NCBI RefSeq assembly: GCF_024606345.1
Contig: NZ_JAHHPM010000172.1
Location: 1-40,495, forward strand
From: Endozoicomonas sp. YOMI1
GTDB lineage: Bacteria > Pseudomonadota > Gammaproteobacteria > Pseudomonadales > Endozoicomonadaceae
Direction: 5' to 3'
DNA: 40,495 nucleotides
This document shows, piece by piece, positions 8,046 to 17,404 of this stretch. Below the pieces are notes generated by a model. That model was not told the DNA's origin. It did not search any database and saw nothing but the letters and a program-made list of their open reading frames with translations. The first letter of the stretch is position 1, and each line of letters starts with the position of its first letter. A program made the position numbers and the translations under genes.

Positions 8046-11000
8046 TTATCCCGCCACCTGATCAACAAAAGACTCAAAATTATTAGCCTTGGCAAAGCTA
8101 ACATTTTCACCCAATGCCTTAAAGTGCTCCCGCCCACAATCAATCTTCGCTTGCTCAGTTGGCCTCAGGGCATCACTGAACAGTGAGCCTTTGGTTTCCA
8201 CCACAAAATAGAGATTCTGGCTGCCATTGTTCTCCACAAGCACCGCCCAGTCCGGGTTATAGGTACCCAGTGGGGTATCGATTTTGAACCAGTCTGGCAG
8301 TTTGGCGTAAACCTTCACCTCTTCACTTTTCTCAAAGGCTTCGGCAAAGTCGTGCTCTACATCGGAGTCGTAAATAACATGGTCATACACCGATTTCCCC
8401 GATTCAAGCATATTCTTACCCAGATAGCCTTTCAGCTCCTTATCCTGGAACAGCTCCTGACAGTAGAAATGGTCATCACCAATCTTTTGGTATTTGATGC
8501 CATCCACAATAAACCGGCGCATCACCCGTTGGATGATGTTAGTGGCTTCATCAATAAACTTCTGCGGGTTATTACGGAAGGCATCAAGCCGGTTGCACTG
8601 GGTAAGGATGCTGACGATTGAACGACGGGTCAGGTTGGTGGCGTTTTGCAGATAACTGACGATGTCCGGCAATTTATAGTCTTTGGCATCATAGGTATAG
8701 GTTTGGGTTTTGCTCTCCGTTACTTCTAGTCCACTGCGCTTGGTGGCGACGGTGCCTTTGGCGTACTCAAACTTGGTTTTACCGGCCACCAGGTCTTTCT
8801 CAATGGTTTTGGCACACTCTTCTACCAAGGCATGGTGATCAAAATCCACCCGGTACGTGGTCTGGTATTTAATGCGCTTCCACAACGACTTGAACTCTTC
8901 ACCCAGGAAAACAGCTTTATTCAGTTTTACTGTTTCCCGCTTGCTGCTGTCTTTGATGTTAAGGCCGCCCGCTACTTTTTTCAGCGCTGCCTGAATCTGC
9001 TCTGATTGGGCCATCACGTCATAAGGCAGGTCAAGGTTGCCCACCTTCAGGGCCGTTTTAAGATCATCCTGAACCTTGCCTTTCTTGTCGATATAACCGG
9101 CATCCAGCAGGTGTTGCCATATCTGTTCTGACTTCTCAGCGCCAAGAAATTCCGGTTTTTCCCCCTGGTGTCTGATCACGATACTGGCAAACAGGTGGTC
9201 GTCCACCACGCCAAAGCGAATACCTTCTTCTTCCTCGATCTCTTTTTGCAGGCTGGCGACAAAATCCTCATAGGACTCATTGGCCATCACCGTCAGCGTG
9301 TTCACCTCAAACCCATGAACCCGTTCACCCTGCTGGTTAACGGCAATGCGAAGACCACGACCAATCTCCTGACGTTTTTTAATCACCGAGGCGGTTTCGT
9401 TCAGGGTGCAAATCTGGAACACATTGGGGTTATCCCAGCCCTCTTTCAGCGCAGAGTGGGAGAACAGAAACTTCAGTTTGCAGTCCAGGCTCAGCAACCG
9501 TTCCTTCTCTTTCATGATCAGGTTGTAGGCGCTTTCATCCGCCGCCGTTTTCCCGCCTTCGCCCTTGGCAGAGAGTTTGGAGTCTTTAAACTGTGCTTCA
9601 CCGGCGCTGTCTTTCTTTTTATCAATGGCGAAGTAACCATTATGAAGCTGGCTTACTAACGCCTCTGGTGAGGTCTCTTCAAACAGGCTGCGATATTTCC
9701 CTTTGCGGGCAATATTGACATACTCTTCTTCAAAGATTTTGGCGTACTTGCCGGGCTGGGCAACGCCATCCTGGTAAAAGCGATAATTGGCGACTTTGTC
9801 GATAAAGAACAGGCTGAGGACCTTAATGCCCATGGGAATCAGCAACAGCTCTTTTTCCAGATGCTCTTCAATGGTCTTGCGAATTTGCAGACGTTTAAAC
9901 TCATCGTCGTCGACACCGCCAATCAGCTCGCCTTTGCGGATCTCATCGGGCTTGCTGGTAAAGTCGATGTATTCATCGCCGGTTTTGCAGTAAATATCGT
10001 TGATGACATAGCCTTCATAGACATCACGACCGCCAGACAACTCATACAGATCATCGTTGGCTTTGACGGTTTTAACCACCCGCTTGACCTTGCCGGACTG
10101 CATGATATCCATTTCGATCTTTGCCGAGATGCCACTGTTATTGCTTCTGGTGTCGAGCAGTTTGATGTAGGCCTTGTTGTGCCCATCGCGCACATCGATA
10201 TGGGCCACTTCAATCTGTTTCACCAGCTTCTGCTCGTAAGCATCAATGGAATCCAGCTTGTACAGCAGGTTGTGCTTGTCTTTATGGGTCGCAGAATAGC
10301 GGAACGTACACAGCGGGTTCAGAGAAGCAATCGCTTCTTTGGACTTGGCGGTGGTGTCCACACTCTGAGGTTCATCAATAATCACCACCGGGTGGGTCGA
10401 ACGGATAAACTCGATGGGCTTCATACCACTGAGTTTGTCGTGGGTTCGGTGGATCAGGTTGGCTTTGGTCTCTTTATCCGGATCGGTAAAGCTTTTGCGG
10501 AAGGCATCAATATTGATCACCATGATCTGAATATAATCATTGGTGGCAAAGCTGCGAACCTGGTCCGGCTTTTGAGAATCGTAAACAAAGTAATCGTACT
10601 GAACGTTGTTGTACTGCGCTTTAAAGTGCTGCTCGGTAATTTGCAGCGACTTGTACACTCCCTCCTTAATGGCCACCGATGGCACCACAATAATAAACTT
10701 GGTGAAGCCATAACGCTGGTTCAGCTCAAAGGCTGAGCGCAGGTAAACGTAGGTTTTGCCGGTGCCGGTCTCCATCTCCACGGTAAAGTCCATGGAGTTC
10801 AGCTTTTTGGATTGTTTGAGGCCCTGGTTCAACTGCACCTGTCGCACGTTATCCAGCAGCTCATCGGGCAGCAGTTCCAGTCGGTTACCCACACCCAGAT
10901 CGTCGTATTCCGCCCCCTGATAGAGATCAGCCTGATGGGCAGCAGGGGCACTGTAAGCCGGTACGGAAAAGTTGGTCTGGCAGGTTTCCTGGCCTTCAAA

Positions 11001-11066
11001 GACACTGACCACCGAATTGATGGCCACTTTTTGATAATCCAGATCGGGATCAAATTGAATCTTCAT
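8046..11066 (-). CDS. Type III restriction enzyme, Res subunit (DEAD-like ATPase plus nuclease)
   Basis: The protein has 1006 residues. Walker A is ETGTGKT at about 99-105 and motif II is DEPQ at about 231-234. A helicase C half carries a GWDNPNVFQICTL segment and KKRQEIGRGLRIAVN (motif VI). Near the C-terminus, a PD-(D/E)XK-type nuclease site shows in YNPDWAVLVENN and FVVETKGS (Asp, then Glu-x-Lys). Known Res subunits form a complex with Mod, translocate or switch on DNA between two head-to-head sites and cut 25-27 bp away. The gene starts 14 bases after mod ends and runs in the same direction. Length and motifs look complete, so the enzyme is probably active. Confidence 0.92.
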   Translation of the reverse strand: MKIQFDPDLDYQKVAINSVVSVFEGQETCQTNFSVPAYSAPAAHQADLYQGAEYDDLGVGNRLELLPDELLDNVRQVQLNQGLKQSKKLNSMDFTVEMETGTGKTYVYLRSAFELNQRYGFTKFIIVVPSVAIKEGVYKSLQITEQHFKAQYNNVQYDYFVYDSQKPDQVRSFATNDYIQIMVINIDAFRKSFTDPDKETKANLIHRTHDKLSGMKPIEFIRSTHPVVIIDEPQSVDTTAKSKEAIASLNPLCTFRYSATHKDKHNLLYKLDSIDAYEQKLVKQIEVAHIDVRDGHNKAYIKLLDTRSNNSGISAKIEMDIMQSGKVKRVVKTVKANDDLYELSGGRDVYEGYVINDIYCKTGDEYIDFTSKPDEIRKGELIGGVDDDEFKRLQIRKTIEEHLEKELLLIPMGIKVLSLFFIDKVANYRFYQDGVAQPGKYAKIFEEEYVNIARKGKYRSLFEETSPEALVSQLHNGYFAIDKKKDSAGEAQFKDSKLSAKGEGGKTAADESAYNLIMKEKERLLSLDCKLKFLFSHSALKEGWDNPNVFQICTLNETASVIKKRQEIGRGLRIAVNQQGERVHGFEVNTLTVMANESYEDFVASLQKEIEEEEGIRFGVVDDHLFASIVIRHQGEKPEFLGAEKSEQIWQHLLDAGYIDKKGKVQDDLKTALKVGNLDLPYDVMAQSEQIQAALKKVAGGLNIKDSSKRETVKLNKAVFLGEEFKSLWKRIKYQTTYRVDFDHHALVEECAKTIEKDLVAGKTKFEYAKGTVATKRSGLEVTESKTQTYTYDAKDYKLPDIVSYLQNATNLTRRSIVSILTQCNRLDAFRNNPQKFIDEATNIIQRVMRRFIVDGIKYQKIGDDHFYCQELFQDKELKGYLGKNMLESGKSVYDHVIYDSDVEHDFAEAFEKSEEVKVYAKLPDWFKIDTPLGTYNPDWAVLVENNGSQNLYFVVETKGSLFSDALRPTEQAKIDCGREHFKALGENVSFAKANNFESFVDQVAG

Positions 11067-11080
11067 TGTCTATCCCGTCC

Positions 11081-12949
11081 TTAGATACTTTTCACATCGT
11101 CAATGCCAAACTGCTTGAGCACCTGAATGGCATTGGTTTTAACGACTGGGTCAGCAAAGCCAGCGTCTTTGAACACCACGCGCATGACTTCCGGTTGCAA
11201 TTCTTTCTTAAGCTCACCAATGGCATTGACGACATCGAGAGTGATCTCATCATCCAGGCAGATCATCAAAGCGCCGCAGCCAATGTTGTGCACGGTTTTA
11301 CCGGCCAGAACGTGTTCTTCGATAGGCAGGGTCAGGTCGAGGCCGTATTTCAGCAGGATTTCGTAGAGTACATCTTTGGCGGAGCGGTCTTCTTTCAGAC
11401 TGTCGTCGGCACCAAGAATCATTTGTTCGAGATTCTCAAAATCGGCATCCCAAGGTTTTATATTGCTAGAATCCAGTTTAAAAACTTTAAATCCAAGGTC
11501 TCCAATATAGCCAGGGGCGTCCTTCATTATTTTTTTAGCTGTACAACGAATCCGCTCCTTGCTTATTTCTGCAATAGTTTTAAAACCAGCTTTATATGCA
11601 TCGGATTTTTCACCAGTCATTTCTGGAAGCTGGACCATAATAAATTTACGGTTTCCTCCATCTTCTTTGTTAAGCTGCATTACTGCATGAGCGGTGGTTC
11701 CTGAGCCGGCAAAGAAATCCAATACTAAGTCATCGTTTTGGGTGCAAATATTAGATAAATGTTTTATGGTGATTGAAGGCTTTGGATGAGAAAATATTTT
11801 TGGAGACAAAAGCTCTCCCACCTCTGATGTCCCATCTTCATTCATTCCATGCTTATCCCACCATGACTCAGCTTTACGGCGCATTGAAGTTCTTTCGTTC
11901 AAGAATTTCTTTTGAATAGGGCGACCAGTCCCTGATTTTCCAAAAATGATACGGCCTTCAGAAATCCTTTTTTTTACTTCATTTTCGCCAAAAACCCAGT
12001 ATCGCCCGTTAGGAGGTAAAAATTGATCACCAGTTTCTGGGTTGGTTATCTGAAAGTACGGACCAACATGGTTTGCAGATAAATCAGAAGTTGTCCATGG
12101 TCCGCGTGGATCATTGTCTGGATTTGAGTACGTCTTTTCAAGAAACTGATCTGTTAATGGAAAACCTAGCAAACAATTATCAGAGACAATTTTGGCATAA
12201 GCTAAAAAATAATCATGAACGGGTGGGATATAACCCATATTATTTCCGTTCGTTTTCTTTTTCCAGACAATGACGCCAAGCCTGTTTTCTTCACCAAAAA
12301 ACTCATCGCAAACTCGAACAAGGTTAGCAAGCTCAGCTTCATCGATGCTAATAAAGATTACGCCATCATCTCTCAGAAGATTTCGGGCAAGCTTTAGCCT
12401 TGGATACATCATATTTAGCCAATTAGTATGGTAACGGCCTGATGTTTCTGAATTACTATTTAGTGGGTTACCCTCAGCATCGATTTGCCCTGTTATTTTT
12501 TTATAATTGGCGATATTATCTTTGAAGTTATCTTTGTAGATAAAGTCCTTCCCCGTATTATAGGGCGGATCAATATAAATCATCTTCACCTTTTTGTGGT
12601 AGCTCTTTTGCAGCAGCTTCAGCACTTCCAGGTTATCGCCTTCAATAAACAGGTTTTGCGTGGTGTCCCAGTCTTTTGATTCTTCTTTGCAGGGGCGAAG
12701 GGTGCCGGTAGAGGGTGTTTGCGCCAGACGACGGGCGGCGGCTTTACCATGCCAGGTGAAGTTATAGCGTTCCTTATCGCCATCAATAACCTGATTGCCC
12801 ACCAGTTCTTTCAGCACATCCACATCAATTTTTGCACCGCTGGCGTCTTCCGTGATCAATTCCGGAAACAATTGCTTCAGTTTGCTGATGTTGTCCTGAA
12901 CCATATCCAGGCTCAGGCTGCCATGATGGCCCTGGGTGATTTTTTCCAT
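11081..12949 (-). CDS. Type III DNA methyltransferase, Mod subunit (beta class)
   Basis: This 622-residue protein has catalytic motif IV DPPYN at about residues 127-131. The SAM-binding FxGxG motif, FFAGSGTTAHAV, follows about 285 residues later. This motif order defines the beta class, to which type III Mod proteins belong; the region in between is the target recognition domain. DPPY enzymes methylate adenine N6 or cytosine N4; type III members make m6A on one strand. The C-terminal portion (LAGKTVHNIGCGALMICL) is typical of Mod proteins that bind Res. Base composition across the middle third (about 11450-12580) is richer in A+T than the rest of the gene, as often seen when recognition domains are exchanged. 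Confidence 0.92.
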   Translation of the reverse strand: MEKITQGHHGSLSLDMVQDNISKLKQLFPELITEDASGAKIDVDVLKELVGNQVIDGDKERYNFTWHGKAAARRLAQTPSTGTLRPCKEESKDWDTTQNLFIEGDNLEVLKLLQKSYHKKVKMIYIDPPYNTGKDFIYKDNFKDNIANYKKITGQIDAEGNPLNSNSETSGRYHTNWLNMMYPRLKLARNLLRDDGVIFISIDEAELANLVRVCDEFFGEENRLGVIVWKKKTNGNNMGYIPPVHDYFLAYAKIVSDNCLLGFPLTDQFLEKTYSNPDNDPRGPWTTSDLSANHVGPYFQITNPETGDQFLPPNGRYWVFGENEVKKRISEGRIIFGKSGTGRPIQKKFLNERTSMRRKAESWWDKHGMNEDGTSEVGELLSPKIFSHPKPSITIKHLSNICTQNDDLVLDFFAGSGTTAHAVMQLNKEDGGNRKFIMVQLPEMTGEKSDAYKAGFKTIAEISKERIRCTAKKIMKDAPGYIGDLGFKVFKLDSSNIKPWDADFENLEQMILGADDSLKEDRSAKDVLYEILLKYGLDLTLPIEEHVLAGKTVHNIGCGALMICLDDEITLDVVNAIGELKKELQPEVMRVVFKDAGFADPVVKTNAIQVLKQFGIDDVKSI

Positions 12950-12976
12950 GGAGGGGAATCTCTATCCGTTAATGAA

Positions 12977-13741
12977 TTACAGCTGGGTTTTCAGCGTCTG
13001 AATCTGTTGATCCAGCCGTTTAATCTGCATATTCAGTTCAACCTTGTGGTTAAACCGGGTTTCCTGTTTCAGTTCGGCTCGCAATAGCGACACCTGTTGC
13101 TGGTGACTGCGTAACTCGTCCAGTCGGGTTTGCCGATCGCTTTCTGTGTCGTTGGTCAGTGTGTAGTGACCGGTCAAATCGGCGCAGTTCAGTGCCACCA
13201 CCCGGCGCACCAGATCCTGATAGCACTGGTAGAAATTGATAAAGCTGCATCGCGGTAGCGCAAAATCCGCAAGAAACGCCTGCTGGTCAAGGCTGAGCTG
13301 CGATAAATCCAGCCAGCCGGTATCGAAACTGCGCTCAAGCGTGAGTTTGCTGCTGTCGGCCAGGTTGATCCGTTTATGGGCAAGGGAGATGGCGATCTGA
13401 CTCTCCCGGACAAACACAAGAATGGTGGGGTAGGGAATCGCCTTCTGGATCAGCTCTGCCAGTTTGGTCGGTTGTTTATCGGTGTTGGTTGGCTTTTTCA
13501 GGGTGATTTGCAGAAGCGCTATTTCCAGATATTCCCGTTGTGGGTCTTCGTATCTGGAAATATTGATGGTCTCCGGGCTCAGGCTGTAGCGAAGGGCCAG
13601 CGTGTCGATCTGCTCATTGATCCGTTTTTGGTCGCTCTTGCTGAAGGCGACGTTACTAAACAGCTGTTTTTTGTAGATGCGCCGTTGCAGTTGGCAGCTA
13701 TCGGGTATAGCAAGTTGTTGGTAAAAGTCGTTCAGGGTCAT
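12977..13741 (-). CDS. DUF4391 family protein
   Basis: The protein has 254 residues and resembles the DUF4391 family, whose members sit beside type III-like methylase and helicase genes. The N-terminus (FYQQLAIPDSCQLQRRIYKKQLF) and the RINEQIDTLALRYSLSPETINI segment are the recognisable parts. The last 50 residues form a coiled coil rich in Gln, Arg and Leu. No catalytic motif is visible. It overlaps the helicase end by 4 bases and precedes mod by 27 bases, so it is translated as part of one unit with them. The function is unknown; an adaptor between helicase and Mod/Res is a guess from position. Confidence 0.7.
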   Translation of the reverse strand: MTLNDFYQQLAIPDSCQLQRRIYKKQLFSNVAFSKSDQKRINEQIDTLALRYSLSPETINISRYEDPQREYLEIALLQITLKKPTNTDKQPTKLAELIQKAIPYPTILVFVRESQIAISLAHKRINLADSSKLTLERSFDTGWLDLSQLSLDQQAFLADFALPRCSFINFYQCYQDLVRRVVALNCADLTGHYTLTNDTESDRQTRLDELRSHQQQVSLLRAELKQETRFNHKVELNMQIKRLDQQIQTLKTQL

Positions 13742-16700
13742 GGGGCTGCAGCCTGAGCCGGTTCCCGTATGATCAGAAAACTGACCACTTCAAAATCGTC
13801 CATGCCCTGGAAGCGCCCCTGATTCAGTCGCGTGCCGCCACGGCTGAACAGGCTGTCGATGCCTTTTTCCTGATGGGTGCCAATAATGCTGCTAATCGCC
13901 GTTTCCAGCAGTTGCCGGTAGAGCTCCATGTCTTTGCCATGTCGGGTTACAGCGTTGAATGACTGAATGGCTTCCTGGTTGGGCAGGTGATGACCGAGCC
14001 CCTGCTTTTTCAGGATATCCAGCATCTTTTTGGTTTGGCTGAACGGGTACTTCACCTCATTGTCGTCGGTGACATAGACCAGATAGTGCGGTGCCAGCGC
14101 ATAGCCATCGGACGACGATGGTTCTTGATCGGTGAGTTGCTTTAAGCAGAAGAGCGCACCCGGCTCAATGGAGTGATCACCGGTCTGGCGAATAAATGCA
14201 GGGTCAATGGTACAGGCGGCAAATAACCCGGTGTAAGCGGATTCCAGATCGCCCAGATGCTCTTTCATAAAGCCGGACAGATCCATTCGGAAGTCATTCA
14301 GGGTTAGGTCAGTAATGGAAACACTGCCGGAAATGTCTTCCAGGTCCACAACGTTGTCTTGTAATTCCTGCAACTGTTTGCGGCGGTACTCCAGATCGTT
14401 CATCTGTTTACCGCTGTCCTGCTCAATGACGTTTTCTTCACCGGTGGCGGATATATCCAGCAGCACCATACGACCACTGACCCGGGCTTCCAGGTTGATG
14501 TATTCGTCCAGCTCCATATTGGGCCAGAAGTTGACCAACTGGATAACTCTATTTTTTGAGCCGAGGCGGTCTACCCGGCCAAATCGCTGAATAATGCGGA
14601 CCGGGTTCCAGTGAATGTCGTAGTTGATCAGGAAGTCGCAGTCTTGCAGGTTCTGACCTTCGGAGATGCAGTCGGTGGCGATCAGAATATCAATCTCACC
14701 GCCGGGGCTATCATTCACCTTGCTTCGCTCTTTGGAGACGGGCGAGAAGGCCGTTAACAGGTTGTTCAGGTCACTGCTGACGCCAGCGAGCGTGCTTTTA
14801 TTGCTGCCGGCTCCGGTGACCAGTGCCGTATGCAGCCCGAGCTGCTGGCTGACCCACGGCGCAATGTGCTGATACAGGTATTGGGCGGTATCCGCAAAGG
14901 CAGTGAAGATAATCACCTTTTTATTACCCGGGTTCAGAGGCTGCTGACATTTACGCTCAATGATGGCTTGCAGGCGATGCAACTTGGCATCCCGCTTTGC
15001 ATCAATGGCCTGAGCTTCCGTTAATAGTTGTTGCAGACGGGTGCGGTCTTCTTCCAGGTCCTGGCGCCAGAGGATGTGATCGATATCCTTGATCAGGATT
15101 TTGACCTTTTTACCAATGAGGTAAGCGTCAAACTCCGGGGAGTCTACCTCGATATCGTTAATGCTGAGTTCTTCAACCTCATCGCTGGCATGGTTGTCCA
15201 GTTTGCTCAGCAGCAAGTCCACAGCCCCGAGCAGTTTTTTCAGGGTCAGTGCGAAGGAGTGGATCGAGCTTTCCATCCGTTTCAGCAGGTTTACCCGCAT
15301 CAGGTGAATCAGGCTCTGCTCACGATCCACCATTTTGAACACTGAGCCTTCACTGACCTGAACATCGTATTTGCGGTTATACTCTGCCCGTTTTTCCATC
15401 CGCACATACTTCAGTGGCGCGTAAGCACTGAGGTTTAAGCGCCGAATGATACGGTTGATCTCCTTAAGCGGTGGAAACTGGCCGTTTGAATCGATGTCTT
15501 CCTTGATATTGAGTGGCTTCAGGCGTTCCGGGAAGGCTCCGATTTCCGCGATGTCATAGTACTTTTCAATATGCTTGCGGGAGCGGGCAATGGTGAGCAG
15601 GTCGAGTAGCTTGAAGTAGTCAAAATTCATGCCTTCCAAAAGCGATTCGGTGCTCCGCTGCGCTTCGTCCAGCTTTAGCCATTGATTAAACTGGGTCTGG
15701 GCTTTTTTCAGGGTGATTTCTATGCTGCTGATGCCCTGTGATTCAAGGGCGGTGTCTTGCCCTTCGGTGATGAAAGCAACCTGGTTTTTCAGGTCGTTCA
15801 TTCGGTTATTGACCGGTGTTGCCGAGAGCATCAGTACTTTGGTTTTTACCCCGGAGCGGATGATGTCATCCATCAGCCGGGAGTAGCGGGTATGACCTTC
15901 TTTAGCGGAGCTGCTATTGCGGAAGTTATGGGATTCATCAACCACGATCAGGTCATAGTTGCCCCAGTTGATGGTTTCCAGATTGATCTCACCGGATTGG
16001 CCGGTGGTGCGGGTCAGGTCAGTGTGGTTGAGTACATCGTAGTTGAACCGGTCTGCCGCCAATAAATTGCGTTTGTCGTTCACTGTGTAAACGGTCCAGT
16101 TTTCCCGCAGCTTTTTGGGGGCAAGAACCAGTACCCGGTCGTTACGCAGTTCGTAGTATTTGATAACTGCCAGGGCAGAGAAGGTTTTACCCAGGCCCAC
16201 ACTGTCGGCAATGATGCAGCCGTTATAGCGTTCCAGCTTGTCGATGGCACCAAGCACACCGTCTTTCTGGAATTTGTAGAGTTTGTTCCAGACCAGGGTA
16301 TCTTTAAAACCGGTTTTGCTTTTGATGATGCTGTCTTCGTCGATCTCTTCCAGGAAATCTTTGAACAGATGATAAAGGGTCAGAAAGTAGATGAACTGGG
16401 GCGATTGATCTTGAGTCAGTTGGTTAAGCTGGTCCAATAGAAGCTGTTTGGCGTCGCTAGCAGATGGGCTGTCCCAGATGGCATTAAACCACTCCAGCAT
16501 ACCCTGGGTGGCAGCGCTATCTGTCAGGCACATGTTCATATCAAACTGATCAGATTCACTGTAACCAAGCCCTGTGCTGGTAAAGTTTGAGCTACCCTGA
16601 ATGGCGGTATCGTAGTTATCTGCCTGACTGAGATGGAAGATATTCTGATTGGCCATGCAGGTGGAGCGTACTTCTACTTTGCGCTCAATCCATCGGGCAC

Positions 16701-16977
16701 ATTCTTTGGCGATTTGCATCTGGTTGAGCTGATTTCTGAGACGGTGTTCAAAGCGGTCACCGATTAGCTCAGCAAAGGGCGTATTGTGAGCTGTCTCTGG
16801 TTGCAGTGATTTGGATAGCAACAGACGTATTTCTTCTACAGAAGATAATTCTTTCTTCAGCGAGTCAAAACCATAAATGGAGAATAGGCCAGAGAGTACA
16901 GACAGCTTTGTTCCTTTGTTCAGGTGTCGGCGTAGCTCTTCGCCCACCTTACCATTCTGTTTGTTGTCCAGAAGCAC
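13738..16977 (-). CDS. SNF2-like helicase with N-terminal PLD-like domain
   Basis: The protein has 1079 residues. Residues 1-160 resemble a phospholipase D-like nuclease domain (GSSNFTSTGLG at about 128-138), but the usual His-x-Lys seems replaced by Asn-Gln-Asn at about 110-112. The helicase core follows: Walker A SVGLGKT at about 259-265, DESH at 347-350, LSATPVNN, and further on QRFGRVDRLGS as motif VI. The architecture is that of helicases linked to restriction-like systems, which act as ATP-driven DNA translocases. The start is a GTG at 16977; an in-frame stop lies about 40 bases further upstream and there is no better start. It is the first gene of the leftward block, with DUF4391 overlapping its end. 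Confidence 0.85.
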   Translation of the reverse strand: MLLDNKQNGKVGEELRRHLNKGTKLSVLSGLFSIYGFDSLKKELSSVEEIRLLLSKSLQPETAHNTPFAELIGDRFEHRLRNQLNQMQIAKECARWIERKVEVRSTCMANQNIFHLSQADNYDTAIQGSSNFTSTGLGYSESDQFDMNMCLTDSAATQGMLEWFNAIWDSPSASDAKQLLLDQLNQLTQDQSPQFIYFLTLYHLFKDFLEEIDEDSIIKSKTGFKDTLVWNKLYKFQKDGVLGAIDKLERYNGCIIADSVGLGKTFSALAVIKYYELRNDRVLVLAPKKLRENWTVYTVNDKRNLLAADRFNYDVLNHTDLTRTTGQSGEINLETINWGNYDLIVVDESHNFRNSSSAKEGHTRYSRLMDDIIRSGVKTKVLMLSATPVNNRMNDLKNQVAFITEGQDTALESQGISSIEITLKKAQTQFNQWLKLDEAQRSTESLLEGMNFDYFKLLDLLTIARSRKHIEKYYDIAEIGAFPERLKPLNIKEDIDSNGQFPPLKEINRIIRRLNLSAYAPLKYVRMEKRAEYNRKYDVQVSEGSVFKMVDREQSLIHLMRVNLLKRMESSIHSFALTLKKLLGAVDLLLSKLDNHASDEVEELSINDIEVDSPEFDAYLIGKKVKILIKDIDHILWRQDLEEDRTRLQQLLTEAQAIDAKRDAKLHRLQAIIERKCQQPLNPGNKKVIIFTAFADTAQYLYQHIAPWVSQQLGLHTALVTGAGSNKSTLAGVSSDLNNLLTAFSPVSKERSKVNDSPGGEIDILIATDCISEGQNLQDCDFLINYDIHWNPVRIIQRFGRVDRLGSKNRVIQLVNFWPNMELDEYINLEARVSGRMVLLDISATGEENVIEQDSGKQMNDLEYRRKQLQELQDNVVDLEDISGSVSITDLTLNDFRMDLSGFMKEHLGDLESAYTGLFAACTIDPAFIRQTGDHSIEPGALFCLKQLTDQEPSSSDGYALAPHYLVYVTDDNEVKYPFSQTKKMLDILKKQGLGHHLPNQEAIQSFNAVTRHGKDMELYRQLLETAISSIIGTHQEKGIDSLFSRGGTRLNQGRFQGMDDFEVVSFLIIREPAQAAAP

Positions 16978-17292
16978 GGCTACAGTTCCATTTTGTTTTA
17001 ACTGGGTACGCTACCGCCCGTGGTTTTTACCATTGTCTTTTATTGACGCCGGGGAGCATGGGACCAGATAGCTCAGAGGTGAATTTTGGGAAGATAGTTA
17101 TTGTACGCATGTAAGGTGTTTGGCGGTAGTCGTGCATTTGCGAAGTGGTAATAAGAAAAAATTTCACTTTTTGGTTTGCATGCGACAAAACTGGCCGTGA
17201 AGAACGGCAGGTTTTGAGAGTGCTTTTTATGGAGTGGTTGAAAAGGTGAACAACAGGTTGTGGGAAAACCAAGGTGTACCAGAAAGATACAA

Positions 17293-17364
17293 AAAAACGG
17301 TACCATTTTCCCCGTATAACATTCACCACAAAATGCAGCAAAGGTACGGTTTGGTACCGTTTTT
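17293..17364. repeat. 12-bp perfect inverted repeat with a partial middle copy
   Basis: AAAAACGGTACC at 17293-17304 is the exact inverse of GGTACCGTTTTT at 17353-17364, separated by 48 bases. A partial copy, GGTACGGT, lies at 17343-17350. The location, 80-150 bases inside the right att repeat, suggests binding sites for integrase, excisionase or a regulator of the helicase operon. The role is inferred from position. Confidence 0.5.
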
Positions 17365-17382
17365 GAGGCTCAGGTTACAATC

Positions 17383-17394
17383 AAATTGCAACCT
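17383..17394 (+). repeat. Arm-type direct repeat, right copy
   Basis: AAATTGCAACCT is identical to 243-254 at the other end of the island. It lies about 53 bases inside the right core repeat. AGGTT at 17372-17376 forms an inverted pair with the AACCT of this repeat. Confidence 0.4.
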
Positions 17395-17404
17395 AAAAAA
17401 TTTT

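Larger units (their letters stand above)
16978..17404. other. Non-coding right end of the island
   Basis: No convincing gene is found in these 427 bases between the helicase start and the cydX stop. The stretch holds inverted repeats at 17293-17364 and an arm-type repeat at 17383-17394, and must contain the promoter for the leftward helicase-led operon. On the minus strand TACAAT near 17093-17098 is a possible -10 box, but no good -35 accompanies it. Confidence 0.5.

Noticed and set aside
9861-10736. Plus-strand ORF of 291 codons
   Set aside because: It lies fully inside res on the opposite strand, has no ribosome binding site and repeats the residue bias typical of antisense frames.
11081-12949. 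BREX PglX/BrxX assignment for the methyltransferase
   Set aside because: It is too short for PglX, has the beta-class motif order and is next to a Res subunit; no BrxL, BrxC or PglZ is present.
13738-16977. DISARM assignment for the helicase operon
   Set aside because: DISARM needs drmA, drmB (DUF1998) and drmC. No DUF1998 protein is present and the methyltransferase is a type III Mod with its own Res.
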